Positions 44,134 through 55,904 of a stretch of 64,000 bases of DNA are shown here, one piece after another (the stretch's first letter is position 1; each line of letters starts with the position of its first letter). Location: contig NZ_JAOTBE010000003.1 in NCBI RefSeq assembly GCF_026162645.1, forward strand, positions 62,001 through 126,000. The letters are read 5' to 3'. A program made the translations under genes and the position numbers. The stretch comes from Paracoccus rhizosphaerae. Lineage in GTDB: Bacteria; Pseudomonadota; Alphaproteobacteria; Rhodobacterales; Rhodobacteraceae. The notes below the pieces were generated by a model. That model was not told the origin of the DNA. It was given only the letters and a program-made list of their open reading frames with translations, and did not search any database.

Positions 44134-45126
44134 ATGCGCGCCGACCAGATCCTTCACCCGACCGAGGCTGGACTTTACTGCCCGCCCGGAGATTTTCACA
44201 TCGACCCGGTCCGCCCGGTCCCCCGCGCGCTGATCACGCATGGGCATGGCGATCATGCCCGTGCGGGCCATGGCGCGGTCATGGCCACGCAGCAAACGCT
44301 GGACATCATGGCCATCCGCTATGGCGAGGATTTCACCCGGACCCGTCAGGCCGCTGATGGCGTGACCCGGGTCGGGAACGTCGAGGTCAGTTTCCACCCC
44401 GCCGGGCACATCCTGGGATCGGCACAGATCGCGATCACGCCCGACAAGGGGCCGAAGATCGTCGTGTCCGGCGACTATTGTCGTGCGCCGAACCCCGTCT
44501 GCGCGTCCTATGAACCCGTGCCCTGCGACATCTTCGTGACCGAGGCGACCTTCGGCCTGCCGGTGTTCCGCCACCCCGACCCGCTGGCCGAAATGACGCG
44601 CCTCATCGCCAGCATGGCCGAGTTTCCAGAACGGCCACACCTGATCGGCGCCTATGCCCTGGGCAAGGCGCAACGTGTCATTGCGCTGGCGCGGCAGGCG
44701 GGCATCGATGGGCCGATCGCCATTCACGGCGCGCTGCAGCGGCTGTGCGATTTTCACGTGGAACAGGGGATCGACCTCGGCCCGTTGGTTCCCGCCACGG
44801 CCAAGGAGGTGGACGCGCAATTGGTCATCGCGCCGCCCTCGGCCTTCGCCAGCGCCTGGGTGCAGCGGTTCCAGGACCCGGTGATCGGCTTTGCCTCGGG
44901 GTGGATGGCCGTCCGCGCCCGCGCCCGACAGCGCGGGGTCGAGCTGCCGCTGGTCATCAGCGATCATGTGGACTGGCCGCAGGTGACCCAAACTATTCGC
45001 GAACTGTCCCCCGACGAGGTCTGGATCACCCACGGGACCGAGGATGGCTTGATGCGCTGGTGCGAGATGGAGGGCTTTGCCGCCCGCCCCCTGCGCCTTG
45101 TCGGCTACGAGGACGAGCCCGAATGA
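44134..45126 (+). CDS. Ligase-associated DNA exonuclease, metallo-beta-lactamase fold
   Basis: 330 residues. The MBL metal motif THGHGDHARAGH is near residue 35; HPAGHILGSAQI and VVSGDYCRAPN follow, then the beta-CASP-like region and a late SDHVDWPQV and THGTEDGL. It is the SNM1/Pso2-like nuclease that starts the exonuclease-ligase-helicase-phosphoesterase repair operon. Substrate in vivo is unknown. ATGA overlap with the ligase. Confidence 0.92.
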   Translation: MRADQILHPTEAGLYCPPGDFHIDPVRPVPRALITHGHGDHARAGHGAVMATQQTLDIMAIRYGEDFTRTRQAADGVTRVGNVEVSFHPAGHILGSAQIAITPDKGPKIVVSGDYCRAPNPVCASYEPVPCDIFVTEATFGLPVFRHPDPLAEMTRLIASMAEFPERPHLIGAYALGKAQRVIALARQAGIDGPIAIHGALQRLCDFHVEQGIDLGPLVPATAKEVDAQLVIAPPSAFASAWVQRFQDPVIGFASGWMAVRARARQRGVELPLVISDHVDWPQVTQTIRELSPDEVWITHGTEDGLMRWCEMEGFAARPLRLVGYEDEPE

Positions 45127-46673
45127 AGGCCTTTGCCCACCTGCTGGAACGGCTGGCCTTCACCGCCGCGCGCAATGCCAAGCTGCGCCTGCTGCGGCAT
45201 TACCTGGAACAGACCCCGGATCCCGACCGCGGCTATGCCCTGGCAGCGCTGACTGGCGATCTGAAGCTGCGGGCAGTCACGCCGGCCCTGCTGCGCGGCC
45301 TGATGGCCGAGCGCGTGGACGCGCAGCTGTTCGCCCTGTCCTATGATTTCGTGGGCGATCTGGCCGAAACCATCGCCCTTCTGTGGGACACGGACCAGGA
45401 TCAGGACGTGCCGCTGCACCAAGCCGTCGCACTTTTGTCCAACACGGGCAAGGCGGGCCTGCCGGCCGCGATCGCCGACATGCTGGACAGGCTGGGGCCG
45501 TCGCAGCGCCTGGCGTTTCTCAAGCTGGCGACGGGCAACATGCGCGTCGGACTGTCGGCGCGCATGGCCCGCATCGCTCTGGCCGACATGGGCCCGCCCG
45601 AGGTCAAGGACATCGAGGAGATCTGGCACGGCCTGACGCCCCCATATCAGCCGCTTTTCGACTGGATCGGAGGCGGCGCGCGCCCCGAACATGCCGCACG
45701 CGCGCCGTTCCGCCCGGTGATGCTGTCGACGCCGGTCGATCTGGACCAGCTGCGCGCTTTCGATCCCACGGATTATACCGCCGAGTGGAAATGGGACGGC
45801 ATTCGCGTGCAGGCCATCAACGACGGGAATACGCGCAGGCTCTATTCCCGGACCGGAGAGGATATCGGCAAGGCCTTTCCCGACCTGCTGGACGCGTTGA
45901 ACTTTGACGGTGCCCTGGACGGAGAGCTGTTGGTCAGGCGCGGGGAAGATGTCGCGCCCTTCGGAGACTTACAGAAGCGCCTTGGCCGCAAGGCAGTAGG
46001 TCGCGCCATGCTGGAGAGCCATCCGGCAGGGCTGCGGGTCTATGACGCAATGATCTGGCAGGGTCGCGACCTGCGCGACCTGCCCCACCAGGACCGCCGT
46101 GCCGTGCTCGAGACCGCGGATTTCGGCAGCGACCGGATCGACCTGTCGCCGCTGTTGCCGTTCGCGACCTGGGACGACTTGGCGGCCCTGCGGGCCGACC
46201 CGCCAAGCGTGGTCATCGAGGGCGTGATGATCAAGCGCCGCGACAGCGCTTACGTCGGCGGCCGGCCGCGCGGCCCCTGGTTCAAGTGGAAGCGCGACCC
46301 GATGGTGGTCGATGCCGTGATGCTCTATGCGCAACGCGGGCACGGCAAGCGGTCGGGATTCTACAGCGACTTCACCTTTGGCCTCTGGGACGGGCCGCAG
46401 CTGGTGCCGGTGGGCAAGGCCTATTTCGGCTTCACCGACGAGGAACTGCGCGAGCTGGACCGCTTCGTCAGGAACAACACGACGGAGCGCTTCGGCCCCG
46501 TACGCGCCGTCGCGCCCAAGCTGGTGCTGGAGGTCGCGTTCGAAGGGCTGAATGCCTCGCCCCGCCACAAGTCGGGCGTCGCGATGCGGTTCCCGCGCAT
46601 CAGCCGCATCCGCTGGGACAAGCCTGTGGCCGAGGCCGACCGGCTGGAGACGCTGAAAGACATGATTCCGTGA
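45123..46673 (+). CDS. ATP-dependent DNA ligase (repair-operon type)
   Basis: 516 residues. An N-terminal helical DNA-binding domain (GYALAALTGDLKLRAVTPALLRGL, LLSNTGKAGLPAAIADM) precedes the nucleotidyltransferase core with the adenylated Lys223 in EWKWDGIRVQ, then LDGELLV, VIEGVMIKRRDSAYVGG and WFKWKRDPM. The OB-fold domain ends with VLEVAFEGLNASPRHKSGVAMRFPRI. It seals nicks using ATP, unlike the NAD-dependent replicative LigA. The second gene of a four-gene operon, overlapping both neighbours. Confidence 0.95.
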   Translation: MKAFAHLLERLAFTAARNAKLRLLRHYLEQTPDPDRGYALAALTGDLKLRAVTPALLRGLMAERVDAQLFALSYDFVGDLAETIALLWDTDQDQDVPLHQAVALLSNTGKAGLPAAIADMLDRLGPSQRLAFLKLATGNMRVGLSARMARIALADMGPPEVKDIEEIWHGLTPPYQPLFDWIGGGARPEHAARAPFRPVMLSTPVDLDQLRAFDPTDYTAEWKWDGIRVQAINDGNTRRLYSRTGEDIGKAFPDLLDALNFDGALDGELLVRRGEDVAPFGDLQKRLGRKAVGRAMLESHPAGLRVYDAMIWQGRDLRDLPHQDRRAVLETADFGSDRIDLSPLLPFATWDDLAALRADPPSVVIEGVMIKRRDSAYVGGRPRGPWFKWKRDPMVVDAVMLYAQRGHGKRSGFYSDFTFGLWDGPQLVPVGKAYFGFTDEELRELDRFVRNNTTERFGPVRAVAPKLVLEVAFEGLNASPRHKSGVAMRFPRISRIRWDKPVAEADRLETLKDMIP

Positions 46674-49048
46674 ACCTGCCGCAGGACTTCCAGGACTGGT
46701 TCGCCGCGCAGGGCTGGCAGCCGCATCCCCACCAGATCGACCTGCTGAACGCCACGGGCGACAGCCTGCTGATCGCGCCGACCGGTGGCGGCAAGACGCT
46801 GGCCGGGTTCCTGCCCAGCCTGGTCGAATTGCGCGATCCGCCGGGCGGGCTGCACACGCTCTATGTCTCGCCGCTGAAGGCGCTGACGGCAGACATCGCG
46901 CGCAACCTGTCGCGTCCGGTTGCGGATCTGAACCTGAAGATCCGGATCGAGGACCGGACCGGCGACACAAGGTCCAGCCAGCGGGCGCGGCAGCGCATCG
47001 ATCCGCCCGACATCCTGCTGACGACGCCCGAATCCCTGGCGCTGATGCTGTCCTATGAACAGGCACCGGCAATCTTCGGCAGCCTGCGCCGCGTGGTTCT
47101 GGACGAGCTGCATGCCCTGGCCGAAAACAAGCGCGGCGACCAGCTGATGCTGTGCCTGTCGCGGCTGAAGGCGCTGGCCCCCCGGCTGATCGTCACTGGC
47201 CTGTCGGCCACGGTCGAGGACCCTGATCGCCTGGCCCGCTTCATGGGCAGCGCGACCGTGATCCACGCCGATCCCGGACCAGACCCCGACATCGCCATGC
47301 TGCCGACCACGCGTCCCGCGCCCTGGGCCGGGGGAGGCGGCCATTACTCGGTGCCCGATGTCCTGACCGAGGTCGCGCGCGCCAACACGACCATCATCTT
47401 CATCAACACCCGCGCGCAGGCCGAGCTGTTCTTTCAGGCGATCTGGGCCGCGAACGACGCAAACCTGCCCATTGGCCTGCATCACGGCAGCCTGTCCCGC
47501 GAGGCGCGCCAGCGGGTCGAGGCAGCCATGGCCGCGGGCGAACTGCGGGCCGTGGTGGCCACCGGCAGCTTGGATCTGGGCATCGACTGGGGATCGGTCG
47601 ATCTGGTGATCCAAGTCGGCGCACCCAAGAACGTCAAGCGGCTGGTCCAGCGGATCGGGCGGGCCAACCACCGCTACAACGCCCCCAGCCGCGCCCGCAT
47701 CGTTCCCGCCAACCGGTTCGAGGTCATCGAATGCGTCGCGGCCCTGCAGGCCGTGCGCGAGCGCGACCTTGATGGTGACGACCGTGGGCCGGGGCCGCTG
47801 GACGTCCTCTGCCAGCATATCCTCTTGACCGCCTGCGCGGGCCCCTTCGATGCCGACGACCTGTTCAGAGAGGTGCGCGAGGCCGGGCCCTATCGGAACC
47901 TGGACAGGGAGGATTTCGATGCCTGTCTGGATTTCGCGGCCACCGGCGGCTATGCGCTGCGGGCCTATGACCGCTGGCAGCGGCTGATGCTTCGCGACGG
48001 GCTGTGGCGGCTGCGCGACCCGCGGGCCGCGCGCGACCTTCGCATGAACATCGGCACCATCGTCGAGGCCGAGATGCTGAAGGTCCGCCTGCGCGGCCGC
48101 GGCGGCACGCCCTTGGGCGAGGTGGAAGAGAGCTTTGCATCATCCCTGGTCCGTGGCGACACCTTCCTGATCGGTGGGCAGACTGTCCGCTACGATGCGC
48201 TGCGAGAGATGGTGGTCGAGGTTACCAGGCAGCCGACGAAGGAACCTCGGATTGCCGTCTATTCCGGGCTGAAGCTTGCAACCTCGACCCAGCTGTCGCA
48301 CAGGGTGCTGGCGCTGGTTGGCGATCCGGCGGCGCATGCGGGACTGCCCGAGGACACGCGCCGCTGGCTGGCCCTGCAGGCCAGGGTCAGCACGTTGCCG
48401 CGCCCCGGGGTGCTGGTCACCGAAAGTTTCGAGCATCACGGCCGCTGGCACTTCGTCCTCTATGGCTTTGCCGGCCGGCATGCATTGCAGACCCTGGGCC
48501 TTTTGATGACCCGGACGATGGAGATCGGCGGGCTGGGTCCGATCGGCTTTCTGGCGACCGACTATGCGCTGCTGATCACGTCGCTGGACGCGGTAACCGA
48601 TCCGGCGCCGCTTCTGGACCTGGACGGGCTGCGCGGAGGCCTCGGCGACTGGCTGGCCAGCAATGCAGTCATGAAGCGAACGTTCCGCAATGTGGCGGTC
48701 ATATCCGGTCTGATCCAGCGCAACCTGCCGGGCCAGCGGAAATCCGGGCGGCAGGCGACATTTTCCAGCGACATCCTGTATGATACTTTGCGCAGGTATG
48801 ATCCCGACCATCTGTTGCTGCGCATCACCGCCGATGAAGCGCGGCGGGGGCTTGTGGATTTCGACCGAATCGAGGAAATGCTGGGCCGCACCGACCGCAT
48901 CGACCACCGGATGCTGGACCGCGTTTCGCCCCTCGCCGCGCCGCTGATGCTCGAGAAAGGACGCGTTCCCATTGCCGGCCAGGCACAAGAGCGGATGGCC
49001 GAGGCCGAGGCGGCGGCGTTGATGGCAGAGGCGGGATTGACGACGTGA
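46670..49048 (+). CDS. Ligase-associated DEXH-box helicase (Lhr-like)
   Basis: 792 residues from a GTG start overlapping the ligase stop (GTGA). Q-motif HPHQIDLLNA, Walker A APTGGGKTLAGFLPSL, DELH in VVLDELHALAENKRGDQL, SATVEDP (motif III) and IGRANHRYNAPSRA (motif VI) are all present. A winged-helix region and large C-terminal Lhr-core domain follow. It is a 3'-5' single-stranded-DNA translocase of the Lhr-Core type, about half the length of full Lhr. The operon context implies DNA repair. Confidence 0.94.
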   Translation: MNLPQDFQDWFAAQGWQPHPHQIDLLNATGDSLLIAPTGGGKTLAGFLPSLVELRDPPGGLHTLYVSPLKALTADIARNLSRPVADLNLKIRIEDRTGDTRSSQRARQRIDPPDILLTTPESLALMLSYEQAPAIFGSLRRVVLDELHALAENKRGDQLMLCLSRLKALAPRLIVTGLSATVEDPDRLARFMGSATVIHADPGPDPDIAMLPTTRPAPWAGGGGHYSVPDVLTEVARANTTIIFINTRAQAELFFQAIWAANDANLPIGLHHGSLSREARQRVEAAMAAGELRAVVATGSLDLGIDWGSVDLVIQVGAPKNVKRLVQRIGRANHRYNAPSRARIVPANRFEVIECVAALQAVRERDLDGDDRGPGPLDVLCQHILLTACAGPFDADDLFREVREAGPYRNLDREDFDACLDFAATGGYALRAYDRWQRLMLRDGLWRLRDPRAARDLRMNIGTIVEAEMLKVRLRGRGGTPLGEVEESFASSLVRGDTFLIGGQTVRYDALREMVVEVTRQPTKEPRIAVYSGLKLATSTQLSHRVLALVGDPAAHAGLPEDTRRWLALQARVSTLPRPGVLVTESFEHHGRWHFVLYGFAGRHALQTLGLLMTRTMEIGGLGPIGFLATDYALLITSLDAVTDPAPLLDLDGLRGGLGDWLASNAVMKRTFRNVAVISGLIQRNLPGQRKSGRQATFSSDILYDTLRRYDPDHLLLRITADEARRGLVDFDRIEEMLGRTDRIDHRMLDRVSPLAAPLMLEKGRVPIAGQAQERMAEAEAAALMAEAGLTT

Positions 49049-49734
49049 CGGCCCATTCCTTCGATTTCAACGGCCAGCGCCTTGACGCACGGGCCTCGGG
49101 CGCGCTGTTCTGGCCGGCGCGGCGCTGTCTGGTCGTGTCTGACCTGCACCTGGGCAAGTCCGAGCGGATGGCGCGGCGCGGCGGCGCCCTGCTGCCGCCC
49201 TACGAGACCGAGGCGACCCTGGACAGGCTCGAGGCGGAGATCGCCGCGACCGATCCCGACATCGTCGTCAGCCTGGGCGACGGGTTCGACGACGATGCGG
49301 CGGGACGCGGCTTGCCCGATGCCGTCTGCCAGCGCCTGCGCACGATGGCGGACGGGCGGCGCTGGATCTGGATCAGCGGCAACCACGACCCCGGTGCGAT
49401 CTGCCCCAGAATGCCGGGACAGTCGGTGGATGCGCTGCATGACGGGCTGGTCCTGCGGCACGAGGCCGGGCAGGGACCGGACGTGTCGGGGCATTACCAT
49501 CCCTGCGTGACGCTGGCAGGGCAGCGGCTGCGTTGCTTTCTGGTCGGGCGGGATCACCTGATCCTGCCTGCCTTCGGAACCTATACAGGCGGATTGCCGG
49601 TGACGGATGCGGCGCTGGCGCGGCTTGTGCCGCAAGGCATCGCCATCGCCTGTGGCGGGCGCCCCTTCGTGCTTCCGGTGGGCCTTCAGCGTCAGCCACG
49701 TAAAAAGGCCGGCGGATGGCGCCGGCCCTTCTGA
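49045..49734 (+). CDS. pdeM: Ligase-associated metallophosphoesterase PdeM
   Basis: 229 residues from a GTG start overlapping the helicase stop. Calcineurin-like motifs: VVSDLHLGKSERMARRGGALLPPYE, VSLGDGFDDD, ISGNHDP and SGHYHPCV, then LPAFGTYTGG. It is the fourth gene of the conserved repair operon; the family is predicted to have nuclease or phosphodiesterase activity. Its last codons form a hairpin that also serves as terminator for the opposing outer-membrane gene. Confidence 0.92.
   Translation: MTAHSFDFNGQRLDARASGALFWPARRCLVVSDLHLGKSERMARRGGALLPPYETEATLDRLEAEIAATDPDIVVSLGDGFDDDAAGRGLPDAVCQRLRTMADGRRWIWISGNHDPGAICPRMPGQSVDALHDGLVLRHEAGQGPDVSGHYHPCVTLAGQRLRCFLVGRDHLILPAFGTYTGGLPVTDAALARLVPQGIAIACGGRPFVLPVGLQRQPRKKAGGWRRPF
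49701..49730 (-). terminator. Intrinsic terminator of the outer-membrane protein gene, inside pdeM
   Basis: Eight-base perfect stem GGCCGGCG / CGCCGGCC with a 5-base loop (49707-49727). Read on the minus strand the stem is followed by five T residues (plus-strand AAAAA at 49702-49706), a textbook terminator about 20 bases beyond the stop of the minus-strand gene. It lies entirely in the 3' coding end of pdeM. Confidence 0.85.
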
Positions 49735-49749
49735 GATCTGCAAGGCGGT

Positions 49750-50502
49750 TCAGAACCGGAAGTTCACGCCGACCTTGACGTTGCTGTGCGTCGGCGTCGC
49801 CCGCGTCGCGACCGAGGTATCGCCGTCGGTGTCGAATTCGACCGTGGTTTCGCCGAAGTCGCGATACTGGTATTCCGCGAAGACCGACATCCGTTCCGAC
49901 ATCTGGCGTTCCAGCCCTAGGCCGAGGGCATAGCCGGTGTTTGAATAGCCGACGGTCTCCGAGCTGTCGTCCTGGCTGCCGATATAGTCGAATTCGCCAT
50001 GCGCGACGCCGGCGGTGCCGTAGACGAGCGTGCCGGGCGAAACCTCGTATCCGGTCTTCATGACCAGCGTGGCCACATATTTGACCTCGCTTTCAAGGGT
50101 GCCGTCGAAATCGAACGCGGCGACAGGGTCGCTACCGTCAACGCTGCCGCCTTCGATGCCCAGCTCGGGTCCGAAGACCCACTTGTTGCGCTGCCAGCGA
50201 TAGCCGACATGCAGGCCGCCGGTGATGCCCTTGATGTCGGCCTCGCCCAGGTCGGTGGCCCGGCGGGGGGGTTCGTCGCCGGACAACTCTTCGAAGCCGA
50301 TCTCGTCATCGCCACTGAAGGAATAACCCAATGATCCGCCGACATAGCCGCCGGCCCAGTTGCTGACCGCCACGGGCGCGACCACGACGGGCGCCACGTC
50401 GACCACCGGCGCGACGACCGGTTCCCCTGCCAACGCGGCTTGGCTGCCGATGAAGACCGCGGATGAGACGGCGAGTGCCGTCGCAATTCGAACTGCGTGC
50501 AT
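49750..50502 (-). CDS. Outer-membrane beta-barrel protein (OmpA/opacity-like porin family)
   Basis: 250 residues from MHAVRIATALAVSSAVFIGSQAALA, preceded by CAGGAG on the minus strand. After a Val/Pro-rich linker (EPVVAPVVDVAPVVVAPVAV) comes an eight-stranded barrel pattern: WAGGYVGGSLGYSFSG, GGLHVGYRWQRNKWVFGPELGIEGG, GYALGLGLERQMSERMSVFAEYQYRDFG. It ends in NVKVGVNFRF, the aromatic C-terminus recognised by BAM. Role unspecified; a surface barrel like Omp25/31 of relatives. It has a strong terminator and is isolated from gyrB. Confidence 0.87.
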   Translation of the reverse strand: MHAVRIATALAVSSAVFIGSQAALAGEPVVAPVVDVAPVVVAPVAVSNWAGGYVGGSLGYSFSGDDEIGFEELSGDEPPRRATDLGEADIKGITGGLHVGYRWQRNKWVFGPELGIEGGSVDGSDPVAAFDFDGTLESEVKYVATLVMKTGYEVSPGTLVYGTAGVAHGEFDYIGSQDDSSETVGYSNTGYALGLGLERQMSERMSVFAEYQYRDFGETTVEFDTDGDTSVATRATPTHSNVKVGVNFRF

Positions 50503-51006
50503 GATGGACTCCTGGTGACTGCGGCCGGAGGGCGGCCAGATAGCAAAAGCTTCCTTCAACTAATGCAGAACGAGGAGGGGCGGATCAAATGAAAGGGCAG
50601 ACTTGGCGGCAGATCCGGCCAATGTCAGGCCGGCCGTGGTCTTTCTGCAACAACCTGAAGCTGTGTTGGTGCGGGCCGACCCCGCGGGTATGAGCGGGTC
50701 AGCCCAAGGGCAGGGAGCCGGACGATCTGCGCACTCTCCAGAATGTCTGCACCTCGACCCGCGTCCGCTCCTGCTTTGCCTGCTGCATGTGGCCACACGC
50801 TGCCGGTTCGGGAAGGCGTATCAGATTGAGAGCCGCAGGCGTCGTCCCCTACGTGCCGCCGCGATGCATCCTACACCAACAGCGACAAGGCCTGCGCACG
50901 GGGACGGGTATCGCCTCAATGTATCAGTCATCATGATTTGAACTGCAGGAAGACTCATCCACTTCCCCACGGGCGCGCGGATACCGCGCACCCGCCGAAG
51001 CGCCGG
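50503..51006. other. Intergenic region without recognised gene
   Basis: About 500 bases between the outer-membrane gene's start and the gyrB stop. It should hold the promoter of the barrel gene near 50503-50600 and the gyrB 3' end near 50940-51006. Open frames exist on both strands but have low-complexity, Arg/Pro-rich translations unlike any family. No tRNA, repeat or strong hairpin was found; a small RNA cannot be excluded. Confidence 0.4.
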
Positions 51007-53628
<2,622 letters not shown>

Positions 53629-54702
53629 TCATGCGACCTCCTCGGCCACTGAAAGACCGTCAGTCTTCGTGACCGACAGGAGGCGTGCACGCGGCCCGAA
53701 GGCGGTAAACAATTCCGCCCCGGTGCCGGTCAGCAGGCTCTGCGCGGGCAGCGCGATGATCCGGTCATAGAGCGCGGCCCGGCGATCGGCATCCAGGTGG
53801 GCGGCCACCTCGTCCAGCAGCAGCAGGACCGGCTGGTCGGACAGCGCACGGGCATTGGCCAGGATCAGGGACAGCAGCAGCGCCTTCTGCTCTCCGGTCG
53901 AGGAAAGGGCCGCCGGCATGTCCTGCGAGCCCCAGGTCGCGCCAAGATCGGCGCGGTGCGGGCCGGTCAGCGTCCGCCCCGCCGCCAGGTCGCGGGGGCG
54001 CGTGGCGGCCATCCGGCCTGCGATGCTGTCGGCGTCCATGTCGTCGGCCGCGCCTTCACCGGGCAGGAGGGTCAGCCGCGCGGCCGGAAAATCCCCGCCA
54101 TCCTGGGCCGCGGTGATCGCCTCCAGCGCCGCCAGCCGGTTGCGGGTCAAGGCGCTGCCGGCCTCGGCCATCTGCCCTTCCAAAGCGCGGTACCAGCCGG
54201 CGTCGTGGATCTGGTCCCGCAGCAGGCGGTTCCGTTCACGCATGGCCTTGTCATAGGCCAGCGCCAGATCGGCATGGTCGGGCATCAGCGACAGGGTCAC
54301 CCGATCCAGGAAGCGCCGTCGTGACTCGGGGGCATCGGACCACAGCCGGTCCATCGCGGGAACCAGCCAGATGACCCGCACCAGGCGTGCCAGCTGCGTC
54401 TGGGGGGCAGGCTTGTCGTCGATGATCACGCCGCGGGTCTGCCCCGGCGGCGCGGCTGTCTCGACCGCGTGATCCCCAAGCGTCGCGCGGATGCGCCAGC
54501 CGGCGTCGGGACCCTGCCGCGCCTGTTCGACCGCCGGCGCCGCGCGCAGCCCGCGGCCCGGTGCCAGCATCGACACGGCCTCAAGGATGTTGGTCTTGCC
54601 GGACCCGTTCGGCCCGAAGATCGCCAGCGGCCGCACGTCCAGCCCAAGCTCCAGCCGAGGCCAGGACCTGAACTGCGCCAGCCGCAGCGACGTCAGCGTC
54701 AC
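53629..54702 (-). CDS. recF: DNA replication/repair ATPase RecF
   Basis: 357 residues. The SMC-like ATPase has Walker A FGPNGSGKTNILEAVSML, the family block WLVPAMDRLWSDAPESRRRFLDRV, the signature ALSSTGEQKALLLSLILA and Walker B LLLLDEVAAHLDADRR. RecF with RecO and RecR loads RecA at gaps. Its start overlaps dnaN by 4 bases, giving the common dnaA-dnaN-recF-gyrB order. Confidence 0.95.
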   Translation of the reverse strand: MTLTSLRLAQFRSWPRLELGLDVRPLAIFGPNGSGKTNILEAVSMLAPGRGLRAAPAVEQARQGPDAGWRIRATLGDHAVETAAPPGQTRGVIIDDKPAPQTQLARLVRVIWLVPAMDRLWSDAPESRRRFLDRVTLSLMPDHADLALAYDKAMRERNRLLRDQIHDAGWYRALEGQMAEAGSALTRNRLAALEAITAAQDGGDFPAARLTLLPGEGAADDMDADSIAGRMAATRPRDLAAGRTLTGPHRADLGATWGSQDMPAALSSTGEQKALLLSLILANARALSDQPVLLLLDEVAAHLDADRRAALYDRIIALPAQSLLTGTGAELFTAFGPRARLLSVTKTDGLSVAEEVA

Positions 54703-55817
54703 ACGCGCATCGGCATGACGACATAGACCGCCGTCTGGTCGCTGCCCTCACGGATCAGCGCCGCATCGCCGGAACCGTTGAACATGAAGACCGCATTGTC
54801 GCGGTCGACCTGGCTGGCAATTTCCTGCAGGTACTTGGCGTTGAAGCCGATCTCCAGCGGATCGTCGGCATAGGCCACGATCAGCTCCTCTTCGGCGGCC
54901 CCGGCATCGGGGGCGTTCACCGACAGGACCAGCCGGTCCTGGTCCAGCGACAGCTTAACGGCGCGGGACCGTTCGCTGCTGACGGTGGCGACGCGGTCGA
55001 CGGCACGGGCAAAGTCGGTGGCGTCCACCTCCAGCTTGCGGGCATTGCCCTGCGGGATCACGCGGCTGTAGTCGGGGAAGGTCCCGTCGATCACCTTCGA
55101 GGTCAGCGTGATCGTCGGCGTGGCGAAGCGGACCTTGGTTTCGCTAACGGACACGGCGATCTCTGCCTCGTCGTCGTCCAGAAGCTTCCGCAACTCTCCG
55201 ACGGTCTTACGCGGGACGATGACACCCGGCATGTCGTCGGCGCCGACGGGCAGGGGCGCGTCGATGCGCGCCAGACGGTGGCCGTCGGTCGCCACGCAGC
55301 GAAGCATCGGCCCGTCCTCGGCCTTGGCGACATGCATGTAGACGCCGTTCAGGTAATAGCGCGTCTCCTCGGTCGAGATCGCGAACTTGGACTTGTCGAA
55401 CAGCCGCCGCAGCACGCCCGCCGATGCCCGGAAGTTGGCGCTGTATTCGCTGGAGGCCATGACCGGGAAATCCTCCCGCGGCAGGGTCGCCAGGCTGAAG
55501 GACGACCGGCCGGCCTGTACGGACAGGCGTCCGGCCGCGTCGTCGCTGGCGATCTGCACCAGCGCGCCGTCTGGCAGCTTGCGTGCGATCTCGTTCAGCA
55601 TGACGGCGCTGACGGTGGTCGCTCCTGGGCGTTCCACCTGCGCGGCGGCGCTGTCCACGACCTCGGTATCCAGGTCGGTCGCGCGGAAGCTGACGCCCTC
55701 GGCCGAGGCCTCGATCAGGACGTTGGCCAGGATCGGAATGGTGTTGCGACGCTCGACAACGGACTGGGCCTGCGACACGGCCTTGACCAGAACGGCGCGT
55801 TCGATCGAGAATTTCAT
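54699..55817 (-). CDS. dnaN: DNA polymerase III beta sliding clamp
   Basis: 372 residues from MKFSIERAVLVKAVSQAQSVVERRNTIPIL; a Met six codons upstream in MGQGKP is less typical. Three repeated clamp domains are present, with NGVYMHVAKAEDGPMLRCVATDGHRLA in the second and NAKYLQEIASQVDRDNAVF in the third, ending in VVMPMRV. It is the processivity ring for Pol III. dnaA lies 87 bases upstream with hairpins between, and recF overlaps its end. Confidence 0.97.
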   Translation of the reverse strand: MKFSIERAVLVKAVSQAQSVVERRNTIPILANVLIEASAEGVSFRATDLDTEVVDSAAAQVERPGATTVSAVMLNEIARKLPDGALVQIASDDAAGRLSVQAGRSSFSLATLPREDFPVMASSEYSANFRASAGVLRRLFDKSKFAISTEETRYYLNGVYMHVAKAEDGPMLRCVATDGHRLARIDAPLPVGADDMPGVIVPRKTVGELRKLLDDDEAEIAVSVSETKVRFATPTITLTSKVIDGTFPDYSRVIPQGNARKLEVDATDFARAVDRVATVSSERSRAVKLSLDQDRLVLSVNAPDAGAAEEELIVAYADDPLEIGFNAKYLQEIASQVDRDNAVFMFNGSGDAALIREGSDQTAVYVVMPMRV

Positions 55818-55836
55818 CGGTTTTCCCTGTCCCATA

Positions 55837-55849
55837 GGGCCTTCGGCCC
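55837..55849. terminator. Short GNRA-like hairpin between dnaA and dnaN
   Basis: GGGCC / GGCCC with a 3-base TTC loop (GAA on the minus strand), 20 bases before the dnaN start. A second imperfect stem lies nearer the dnaA end. They may attenuate dnaA read-through into dnaN; no T-run on the minus strand. Confidence 0.35.
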
Positions 55850-55904
55850 GTTTGTCGGACCTGATGTGTAACCGCGTGCGCAGGCGGTCACAAGATTTTC
55901 GTGA

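Noticed and set aside
44750-44765. A third parS-like site (ATTTTCACGTGGAACA) inside the exonuclease gene
   Set aside because: It matches the consensus at only 13 of 16 positions, is not palindromic outside the CACGTG core, and encodes ordinary residues of the exonuclease.
50503-51006. A small protein gene between the outer-membrane gene and gyrB
   Set aside because: Candidate frames on both strands lack ribosome binding sites and give Arg/Pro-rich, family-free translations.
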